Below, one piece after another: positions 55,050 to 64,000 of a DNA stretch of 64,000 nt. Made by a program: the position numbers and the translations under genes. The notes beneath the pieces were generated by a model that saw nothing but the letters and a program-made list of their open reading frames with translations, was not told the origin of the DNA and ran no database searches. Where the stretch lies: the NCBI GenBank assembly GCA_949152475.1, contig OX424567.1:22469402-22533401 (forward strand), given 5' to 3'. Position 1 is the stretch's first letter, and the number at the start of each line of letters is the position of its first letter. The DNA is from Terebella lapidaria. Taxonomy: Eukaryota > Annelida > Polychaeta > Terebellida > Terebellidae.

Positions 55050-56187
55050 TACGGAAGCTCATATTCGCCACATAGAGGACCGCAAATTTTTAATTACAGT
55101 GTAATAACGCTGTAATACAGCGTTATAACGCTCTAATTTAGAGCGTTATAACGCTCTATTTTAGAGCGTTATTACGCTCTAAATAAAACCGTTCACCTTC
55201 CTAGCATATTTCCATTATCGTGATTTGTAATAAACATATCTAGATCAGAATAATTTTGAGATTTCCCTACAAATGATTGAGCTGAGGAACTAGCAGGTCC
55301 GATGATGTCTCTGGCAGTGTAAATTACAGCGTTATAACGCTCTAATTTACAGCGTAATTACACTCTAATTAGAGCGTTATTACGCTGTATTAGAGCGTTA
55401 TAACGCTGTAATTAGAGCGTAATTACGCTGTAAATTAGAGCGTTATAACGCTGTAATTTACAGCGTTATAACGCTCTATTACAGCGTAATAACGCTGTAA
55501 TTAGAGCGTAATTACGCTGTAATTACAGCGTTATTACGCTGTAATTAGAGCGTAATTACGCTGTAAATTACAGCGTTATAACGCTCTAATACAGCGTAAT
55601 AACGCTCTAATTAGAGCGTAATTACGCTGTAAATTAGAGCGTTATAACGCTGTAATTTACAGCGTAATAACGCCTAAATTACAGCGTAATAACGCTGTAA
55701 TTAGAGCGTAATAACGCTGTAATTAGAGCGTAATAACGCTGTAATTAGAGCGTAATTACGCTGTAAATTAGAGCGTTATAACGCTGTAATTTACAGCGTA
55801 ATAACGCTGTAATTAGAGCGTAATAACGCTGTAATTAGAGCGTAATTACGCTGTAAATTAAAGCGTAATTACGCTATAAATTAGAGCGTTATAACGCTGT
55901 AATAGAGCGTTATAACGCTGTAATAGAGCGTAATAACGCTTTAATTTACAGCGTAATTACGCTTTAATTTACAGCGTTAATACGCTGTATTACAGCGATA
56001 TAACGCTGTATTAGAGCGTAATTACGCTGTAAATTAGAGCGTTATTACGCTGTAAATTAGAGCGTTATTACGCTGTAAATTAGAGCGTTATTACGCTGTA
56101 TTACAGCGTTATAACGCTGTATTACAGCGTTAAAACGCTGTAAAGAAAAAAGTGCATTCCTCCATCTGGCGAATATGAGCCACCGTA
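55050..56187. mobile_element. Foldback element 2: 1,138 bp of hairpin units, 6-bp TSD
   Basis: The left end is TACGGAAGCTCATATTCGCC and the right end (complement) TACGGTGGCTCATATTCGCC, with homology for about 35 bp. CATATC flanks both sides (55,044-55,049 and 56,188-56,193). Most of the interior is AGCGTTATAACGCT, AGCGTAATTACGCT, AGCGTTATTACGCT or its complement AGCGTAATAACGCT. These are separated by GTAATT, CTAATT or GTAAATT linkers, and a 130-bp unrelated spacer lies at about 55,183-55,325. No coding capacity. Termini and TSD length match foldback element 1. Confidence 0.82.
55083..56142. repeat. AGCGTWATWACGCT palindrome array
   Basis: Dozens of 14-bp palindromes or near-palindromes at a pitch of about 16-18 bp, in four variants differing only at the two W positions. 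Each can form a stem in single-stranded DNA or RNA. Confidence 0.85.
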
Positions 56188-56331
56188 CATATCACTATTT
56201 AGGATGTTTAACTGTACAAAAACATGAATGAACACTGCAAATGAGTAGCAAGGCTGAATAGGCATTCATTTGGCAGGAAAACTCATTTTCGACAAAAATG
56301 TCGCTTACGACCTTCTGACTTCCACCCGTCG

Positions 56332-57927
56332 ATATATGGCTATCAGTTTCGTCTCTGACCCTCGAATGAGAAAATGGCAATATATTTAGGTCAAATTATT
56401 CACCACATGCACACCAAGTTTTGTGATGAAGATAATCATGTGTATGCTTATATGCACAGTTATTCATGCCACTAACACTATATGTATTTTTTTCACATAT
56501 AATCTTCCACCCCAAAACAGGGTAAAATATAAGTATATGACTTTCTGTCCCCGGGCTATGAGATTGGATAACGGACCCTGTTTTGTTTGCTCGGTATACT
56601 TAATGCTGGGTATTGATTCCACGTCTATCAATCTACTACCATCAATACAGCCAAATTTTGACGATTCCAATAACAAACGTAAAATACAACACTTTGCAAT
56701 AGAAAAAAAGCCCGACCAAATACCTTATCAAAAACACACTAGCGTCATCAGGGGCAGAGTGTGGTAAATGTAGTTGTTTCTACTGTACACCTGATGGAAT
56801 TAGTATACAACTGCCCAACAACCTATGCAAATAACTTAGAAATCCGAAACAAACCCCATGGAATAGATATATGACAAGTACATAAGTACCTAATCACATG
56901 CCAAAAGGCTACTGAGTTGAAAGAATGAAAGTATTTTGTTTGTGTTCTGTTGATAGCTATCACCAAGTGGTCGGTGCTGAGTGTTGCAGATCAAAGCGTT
57001 CAAACATAATTTATGTTATATCATTGCCGAGGGATATATATATGGCTATCAGTTACGTCTCTGGCCCTGGTATCAACTAGTACGTATATATCATATCATG
57101 CACCCTTAGAGATGTTCATATGAACTTCGATATTCGCGAGCTTTATAGTTGAATCATCTTTCATATTCAATCAGTTACTCCTATCACATTCCAGTTATGC
57201 TCTACTAAAATGGAAAGTCAAGAACATACATGCATACCAGTACGCAGATTTTTCCAACCAGATTATGTTCTGTTCATTGTTGGTTTAGGAGTCGGACGGT
57301 ATTCAGTCTACTGGCTCAAGACTGAAAAGTTGGCAATTTACCCAATTTAGCCATCCTGGGTCCGAACTCTGTGCATTTGCTTCAGTTTAATTAGTACTAC
57401 ATGTATGAAGCAAATGCATATGAAAAAGGCAACATTGATAGTCATTTGATATATGATATCAAAGTTTGTTTAATTTATCACAAAGAACATTTCAATCAAA
57501 CACACACAATCAGGATGTTGGTATCACATATCCTGAAGTTTTGCCTTGAATTGTGCTATCCTCCTAATCTCTGATTCGATTATGTCATGTACCGCTAAAT
57601 TGCATGGAGACGTAGCCGGTTTGGTCTGCGTTTCCAATTTCAGACATGCTGCATGAGCCGTTGTGCAGGGTTCCAATTTGCAGAAGAGGTGCATTTCATA
57701 TGATGTTGACAAAATGCCTCAAACCCCCAACAACAATTTCATCAAAGGATATAACAAAGGTAATTTTAGATGTACTACCAGACATTGATAACATCCACGT
57801 ATGGGGCCTCACTTATCGAGGACACCAATACTAGTATCTATGCATGGAATATGGCTTTTCGAGTATTGGTAGCAAATGTTTGGTGACGGATTCAAAGTCT
57901 CGCTTTTGGAACGAATGATCGCTGCCC
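56332..57927 (+). repeat. Segmental repeat Y, left part
   Basis: Begins with 31 bp that continue the unit at 49,303. At about 56,368 it restarts as the copy colinear with 39,406-40,600. It contains the repeat D fragment (56,536-56,622) and repeat A as one insertion. No gene seen. Confidence 0.7.
56624..56920 (+). repeat. Dispersed repeat A
   Basis: Copy lacking the first bases, joined directly to the repeat D fragment (CCACGTC|TATCAATCTAC), suggesting that A and D can be parts of one larger element. Confidence 0.7.
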
Positions 57928-57932
57928 TAGAT

Positions 57933-59173
57933 CACGGTGGCTAGGCGTTACGCGTTATTCAGGGAGTGCCGCGTAAAATCCTGAGTATTACGCGTTATTC
58001 GTGAGGAAATGGCAGCCTCTGGCTGACCCCCAGCAGGAAAAAACATACAATTTCGCTAATTATACCGTTTTGAAATGTCGGATTTGGGTTTGTACGGAAC
58101 ATTACACATATTCATGATTGTTGTTGAGAGTTTAAATCAAAGAAATTAGCGAGAACTTCGGCTGCACAATATCTCTCCTCGGTTTTGGGTTTGAAAATGT
58201 TATGTATCGGCATTAATGTAGATAGAATGACAGGTCTATGATATTGAAAATATGGGCTTCACATGTGTCTGTCTTCAAAATGTTTCACAATGGTCGCAAG
58301 CGGCACGAATCTAGGTTGAATGTATCATTTGTTCATTTGCTATACTTTACGCGATTTGCCTGAGGGCATTACGCGTATGTGCATGAGTAAATAGTTTGTT
58401 GAGGTTGGAATATTTCTTGTTTTAATGCGAATTTTTCTCCAGTTTTACTGCTCAATCGATGGAATACATTCAAGTTCAAAAGATAATGTTTTCACTTGCT
58501 GACCTTCTGTGTAACAGCCACGAAAACTCATAATATTTCCAAATTCAGATTTATGAAGATTGGGAGGAATATATGGAGTATAATGATAAATGAGAAGTAT
58601 CGTCAGTACTTGGAACATGTGCAGCCTCCAATCATACTTCAAAAATCTTTATGTATGCGCTGCCAGCTCTACCATCCCCGACAACGCTCACATGTTTCCT
58701 CATGCTGTAACGCGTGTGCAGATTTTCTTCCTCAGTCTGATACGCGTAAACAATAAAAAGCTTTCCCGTTCTTAAAATACTATATTAAAACAACTGGATG
58801 CATGGTGTAACAATAAAGAAATTTTTTTCCGAGCATTCTATGATTTACCAACACGCACTTTGTTGGTTTCAATTGATAGCCGATGATATTTTCCAAACGA
58901 GTCGCAAGGGTGCGGGTGTTGTCACGAACTTTGTGTCCATTTTCGTAAAATATAACGATGTATGCAATTAATAATAGTAGCATACGTAATGTTTGCTCAT
59001 TGGGATGTTCCGTGGAAACAAAATTTCAGGAAGAAAATGACCTTTTTCTTTAATTTTTCTCATTTGAAGTGGGGACCTGCGTCGTTGCCTGTGCCATTAC
59101 CTCACGAATAACGCGTAATACTCACGATTTTACGCGGCACTCCCTGAATAACGCGTAACGCCTAGCCACCGTG
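57933..59173. mobile_element. 1,241-bp TIR element, Transib-like ends
   Basis: The ends are inverted over about 75 bp with one or two mismatches, starting CACGGTGGCTAGGCGTTACG. TAGAT is duplicated on both sides (57,928-57,932 and 59,174-59,178). The paralogue at 40,580 is uninterrupted (GCTGCCCGAGTTGTCC). A 5-bp TSD and a terminal heptamer CAC-GTG resemble Transib-superfamily elements, whose ends are related to the RAG heptamer CACAGTG. No transposase is encoded. TTACGCG motifs recur inside (58,346, 58,370, 58,740). Confidence 0.78.
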
Positions 59174-59441
59174 TAGATGTGTCCTTGAAACATATATGGA
59201 ATACTGGGTAGGATAATGGCGATGGATTTCCTGGAAAATCAAGAAATGTTTCACGGTGTGTGTAGATAGGTGTATCGCTAGGCTCAGTTTGCAAATTCAT
59301 GTGATCAAATTCTAGAATAAGCATAATGCAATAATAGAAGGAGTGTATGATCGTATGCATGATAGGTACTGCTGCTAAACCGTCGATAAAAATTTGAGTG
59401 CATTCTACGAAAAACCGGAAAATGTCCAAAATATGATTGAT

Positions 59442-59755
59442 GTAAGTATCAATCTATTACCACCAATACAATCATATTTTGATGATGCCAAAGAGAAACG
59501 TAAAATACAACATTTTGCAATAGAAACAAAGCCCGACCAAATAGTTTATCCAAAGACACACTGGCGTCATCAGGGGCAGACAGTGTGTTGAATGTAGTTG
59601 TTTCTTCTGTAGATCTGATGGAGTTAGTATACAACTGCCCTATACTACAACCTATGAACACAATTTAAAAATCCGAAATTAACCCCATGGAATAGATACA
59701 TGACAAGTACAAAAGTACCCAATCACAAGCCAGAAGGCTACTGAGTTGATGGTAT
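59442..59755 (+). repeat. Dispersed repeat A
   Basis: Full-length copy inserted after CAAAATATGAT. Copy X at 45,625 lacks it (CAAAATATGACCGACAAATC), so it is a later insertion. The minus-strand frame (APDDASVSLDKLFGRALF) is open. Confidence 0.72.
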
Positions 59756-60492
59756 CAATCGTATATGATTGATAAATCATAACGCCTATAATACTTGTTG
59801 CATATCACACGAAAGTTAGTCTAGGGAATATTATTCAGTTTTATTACATATTAAAGATGTATATCAATCACCTTCTCGGATACATGATACATTTTCACTT
59901 TTCAATTTCAGAATGAAATTTGTTACAATAATTTACTGAACACTCTTGAATAAACAAGTTGTCACACCAATCATGACATATTTCTTGACTACAAAACAGT
60001 TTATCTTGTCCTGAGATTTATGTCGACACATCTTTTCAGCCACAAATGACCAAAACGATATCCTCCCAAAATTGCATAACATACATTTCTAGATGGATTC
60101 GTTCCACTGTCCTGATATGCCTGCTCGATTCAGCGAATTCCAGACAGGAATATGAGACACCTTTTTACACCTGTATATCAGAAGCTGACTTGCCTCACAT
60201 ACAGACAGTATCAATGACAAAATATATAATATCTTCACATATTTTTATTATCAAACATACATTTTTAAAATCTAAATGGCGCTGTTCAGCATATTTGTCT
60301 TACGATCATTCTTCAACTTGCTTGAAATCTATCGAACGGTTATTCAATTTATCACGAATCGTCACATGTACAAACATGTTAGTTCGTGAGAAAGTACATT
60401 ATATATGTTCGAATAATTGCTAATCTCGCCTCTTGGCTGTCTTCAAAGCCGCTTCTGCTGCAAAACCCAAATGAGTTTTGGTCAGAGGAATG

Positions 60493-60670
60493 TGGGTATC
60501 AATCTGTAAACATCGATACAGCGAAATTTTGATGATTCATACAACATTTTGATGATTCATACAACATGTTGCAATAGAAACAAAGCCCGAACAAATACTT
60601 TTTCGAAAGACACACTGGTATCATCAGGGGCAGATATTATGTTAAATGTAGTTGTTTGCAAACTCATTTG
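60493..60670 (+). repeat. Dispersed repeat A, diverged
   Basis: Counterpart of 46,372-46,545 with a small internal duplication (TTTTGATGATTCATACAAC twice). Confidence 0.65.
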
Positions 60671-62225
60671 GATTTAAATGTTGAATGGTAATAAAAGTAC
60701 TAACATACTGGTTCAGTGACTTCTGGAAGGAAATACGCTCTTCAATCACTAGTATATGTATAAATGAGCATATACCTATGTACGAATAATTGGTAATATA
60801 GCCTTCTCAGTCGTCCTCTAAGAGGACCCAATTGAACAATCAATGATGTTCTTTTAATAAAAAAAAAATATCAATGAATATTAGCAGAATGGTTCGGTGA
60901 CTTCCAGAAGAAAACCGTTGTCATATGCCCTCGACTGATGTTTCACCGCACGTGGGGAGGAACATTTGAACAACAACATTACATATAAAAATAACCCGTC
61001 GTTACCTATGAATTTAGTTTTTTTTCAGTGTAATTATCTTGTTTATGTACTTTGTCGACACAGAGACCTCGCCTGGTAATGTACCACCTCATGGCCTTCA
61101 GCTTCTAGGATATCTATGTATTTGCACCGCAGCATACGTGTTATATATGTATGAAATAGGCTGGTACATGCAAACATCAGTGGGCGTATGAAATATCTTG
61201 TGATACAATTGTAGTGTACCCACCCCTTTGATGTCCAGAATCCCCCGCTGAGAACAATCATTTCAGTGATAGACCCCGAGGTGAGATGACGGAGTAAAGA
61301 TATAACCAGACTTAGTTGAAACACAGTTCATTATGAGATGAATCATTGAGCAATCCTTGTCGTAAATCTGTAGTCGCTAGCCTGGACCTATTAATTCCAC
61401 ATATTTCGCACTTTTTGTTAATGCTGCCGAGTATTTTGATGACCTCTTGCAACCACTACCTTCTACAGTGTGCTTATGTCATTTTATCAACATATATAAT
61501 TATGTTACCATGTATAACACAATAATGAAGCCAAGCTAAGCGCTATATGATGCACTATAAACTATGAATGAAATATTCAATCATTTTGGGGTTTGAATAA
61601 AATAGAATCCAAACTGATGGACAACATTGAATATTGTTCGGGGGTAATTTGATCTATTGCAGTACGCTGTTGTGTCTGTAGCCGGTGGCTAAATGCCATC
61701 TGTGTCCTCGGCCTAATGTGAATAGAGGTATTATCCAATACTTCATGTAATTTGGTTAAAGGGTGTGACCTTCATGTACTGAATTCATAGAATTTGATAT
61801 ACACGGACAGATCCATTATTTAACCTGTCGTCCAGATGACGAAATCTGACCAAACAAGGAAACCAAAAAAGGAAAATGAATGATAGTTCCCATACAGTTT
61901 TTTGATGTGTTTGAAGCATTCCGCTCCCAAGCGTGTGCCATTGTCACTCTGTCTGACAATCTTAATCAGGTTCATCGCTTGGATGGTCAGAAACAATGAG
62001 CCTTTCCCTATATAAAACTGGCATGTATTTTTTATTTGAGAGTATATATATGTTTGTGTATGAATGTTAATTTTCGTGTAAACTTGAAGTCAACACGCCA
62101 GATCCGCAAGTGTATTCATGAAGGTGTCTCAAACTCTCAAATTGAATCCCATGTGTGCCTTCTTCAACATTGCAGGCCGAGACATAAGCCTTGGTGCTGT
62201 CATTTCCAGCACGATGCTACAAGGT

Positions 62226-62525
62226 GCACTGGGTGTAAACCTGATGTAGGTAACTAAGTTACCTACATCCCAAGATGGCCACGGGCAAGAACACTCCAAA
62301 TTGCAATTGGTGATTACAGATGATTTACGAGGTTTTGGTTGAAGAACTGTGTATAATTACATAGTACTGATGATATTTCTTGGCATACAATCGCCCTTGT
62401 TCGTTTATTAGGCTGGAAACATGCGTTTAGAGCGATTGTATTTTCCGAAGGGATGTAGGTAACGGTAACGACAGGATGTAGGTAACAGTACTCGGACAAA
62501 ATTTAATGATGTAGGTAACGGTTGT
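62226..62525. repeat. Cluster of GATGTAGGTAAC motifs
   Basis: Direct copies at about 62,243, 62,454, 62,475 and 62,508, and an inverted one at about 62,260 that makes GATGTAGGTAACTAAGTTAC into a palindrome with CTACATC. Unknown role. Confidence 0.5.
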
Positions 62526-64000
62526 TGAACATATGCTTTGGCTGAAAACTAAAACACTGAAAATACTCTAAAAAAAACTGAAACTGAAAATCTGATGGAA
62601 TTTTGATATGCTACCTCATAACCGCCAAACTAGGGATATATTTACAAGAATATTGGATGCGAAATAGAAAAGGTGGCCTGTCTCGCCCATAGTCGACTTC
62701 TGGTGAATCGACAGAGGACCGGCCCGGATCGTTTTCCCATCTCATTATGTAGAGATCTATAGGCCAAATAGGCTCACTTTTTGTTCACACACTAATCATT
62801 TCGAAAATTCAAGCCTTGTTACACTCTTGCCAATATTTCATCTACATGAATTATTGACGAAATAATCCCAACAAAAACACTGCTGTTTTCATGTGTCACT
62901 GTTACATTGTGTAGTTTTTATACACTCCGCAGTATATCGCAAAAACGGTGCGATTATCAAACATATGATCGGGATAGTACGTAATTCATGCATCCATGTG
63001 TTCTCCATTGAGAGGTGTGAGCGCCGTCGAGCTCAAATCATTAGAAATTATAGCTCGAGCACCAGCCCATGTAGCACACTGTCCTCTATCAATATAACTA
63101 ACTGAATGAATGTCATATTTGATCCGTCGAAACATACTGAATCTTCATTGAATTTCCCAAAATGTGAGTAGTATTAGTGGAGTACAATGTTCTACATACA
63201 ATTCTTTGATGGGGCTAATTTCAACGTGGGGTAGACTGCACACGTTTCATGTTTTGGTGATAAAAGTATAGAACATTGTAGGAAATTGCCGTTTGAGTCC
63301 CAGATGAAGAACATACGTTATATGCCCTGTTATGATACGATGCCATTCATCGTCGTGGAAATGTCCGCAGAAAACGATGTAAACAAGTTAGAAAAAATCA
63401 TAGTATGCCTGTTCATCCCAAATTGCATCCTATTAATTCACTTATTGACATGCAATCTTTTCAGAGTAAACTCCACCTGTGCAGATTTAAAATGTGTCAG
63501 ACGAATATATGACATGCATTGAGTGGATGAGTAGTATTAGTACAGTGTGCACTGCTACATGGGCCAAGGAATTATGGTACCCGCACAAGATTTTGTGCAT
63601 TTGCTTGATTTTTGAGAGCAGCCTATTCGTGTTGAATACACCCCAAATGTCTTCTGGTCAAAAATTATAAAAAAAATACTTCCATTCCCGGTGGGTGTAC
63701 ACATGACCAAACACGGCAATCTGATCAAATTCCCGAGATCCTGTTTTCGGCTGAAATTTAACAATGGACTAGATTGTCAACTTTTCCAATTTTCGCCATA
63801 GAACTCTGAAATTTGGTAGATAATTGCCGCTTGACTCCCATGTGAAATATGCCAAGTTATAGAATGAAACCATGCAGCATCGCAGAGATACATGTATCCC
63901 CAAAAACGGTGTAAATGGGTTAAAAATCCGAGTATAGGCTTACCTATACACATAGTTTTACTTGCATTACACTTGCAAAAACGTGTCAAATGCACTGATA
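62526..64000. other. Intergenic, no gene seen
   Basis: No supportable exon. 63,280-63,400 and 63,815-63,935 share a diverged direct repeat (AATTGCCGYTTGANTCCCA, later AAAACGRTGTAAA). GAGTAGTATTAGT occurs at 63,165 and 63,529. Confidence 0.35.

Larger units (their letters stand above)
49304..56331. mobile_element. Candidate 7-kb TIR element with subterminal GCCAGAAGGTCGTAA motifs
   Basis: Left end CGACGGGTGAAAGTCAGAAG and right end (complement) CGACGGGTGGAAGTCAGAAG, both continuing GTCGTAA. ATATAT stands on both sides and the flanks belong to one repeat unit. Because the site is an (AT)n run, the target duplication could be 2-6 bp. The motif GCCAGAAGGTCGTAAGCG or its variants occurs at about seven sites in the left 650 bp and five in the right part. 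No transposase is recognisable. The interior holds a copy of TIR element B, three dispersed-repeat-A copies and foldback element 2. Confidence 0.6.
59179..62250 (+). repeat. Segmental repeat Y, right part
   Basis: Colinear with 40,586-40,692 then 45,477-48,960. It lacks the pogo element, the 549-bp TIR element and repeat D found in copy X. No gene seen. Homology to X fades after about 62,170. Confidence 0.75.

Noticed and set aside
55083..56142. CRISPR-like or origin-like look of the palindrome array
   Set aside because: No spacers, only short AT linkers. It lies between transposon TIRs with a target duplication.

Overview
The window is eukaryotic DNA, almost certainly from a marine invertebrate. 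Split genes with GT-AG introns, tRNA-derived SINE sequence, a Penelope-like retroelement, pogo-type transposons and secreted PAN/EGF/ricin-fold lectin genes all point to a metazoan. I cannot settle the phylum. The only host genes I can defend are two tandem paralogues for secreted lectin-like proteins (17.2-18.7 kb and 24.7-26.0 kb, minus strand). The rest is mobile DNA in several nested layers.

Region 1 (0.6-17.2 kb). A decayed minus-strand gene (1.5-6.1 kb) encodes an N-terminal Cys/His zinc module, a long helical body, a PIN/FEN-like nuclease domain and a C-terminal tesmin/TSO1-like CXC module. Its 5' end plus a G-rich minisatellite is tandemly duplicated (1.4 kb unit), and a 3.4 kb block carrying this is duplicated again at 12.9-16.3 kb. 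Exactly between the two blocks lies a Penelope-like retroelement (about 8.70-12.86 kb, minus strand). Its ORF1 carries a NADAR (YbiA-like) domain and an SGNH-hydrolase-like domain. Its ORF2 carries reverse transcriptase and GIY-YIG endonuclease. ORF1 ends on a perfect TTTAAAC slippery heptamer, and the -1 frame leads into ORF2. Diverged inverted repeats (0.64-0.96 and 16.85-17.15 kb) flank the region.

Region 2 (17.2-35 kb). This holds the two lectin genes, a SINE, tandem repeats with RFX-type X-box palindromes, several TIR/hairpin elements, a foldback transposon (27,470-28,442) with perfect 29-bp TIRs and a GAAAAA target duplication, and a diverged higher-order satellite (31.7-34.9 kb, about 715-bp period).

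Region 3 (35-38.6 kb). A broken plus-strand gene combines a DDE/RNase-H-like transposase-type protein, a basic tail and a vertnin/OTU-like domain.

Region 4 (39-62 kb). A segment occurs twice (about 39.4-49.0 and 56.4-62.2 kb). Copy 1 is interrupted by a 4,781-bp pogo-type transposon (40,694-45,474, TA target site) that carries a spliced DDE transposase plus an OTU cysteine-protease gene. Copy 2 is interrupted by a 1,241-bp Transib-like element (57,933-59,173). Each copy supplies the empty site for the other's insertion. Between them is a candidate 7-kb TIR element (49,304-56,331) with subterminal GCCAGAAGGTCGTAA motifs. Inside it sits a second foldback transposon (55,050-56,187), which consists of about 1 kb of AGCGTWATWACGCT hairpins. 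A dispersed repeat of about 300 bp occurs at least ten times.

In this window, three different classes of mobile element carry enzyme domains that act on host signalling chemistry (NADAR/SGNH in the retroelement, OTU in the pogo element, OTU-like in the broken DDE gene). The NADAR-SGNH Penelope-like element with its frameshift signal, the OTU-bearing pogo element and the palindrome-array foldback elements are the best candidates for something undescribed.
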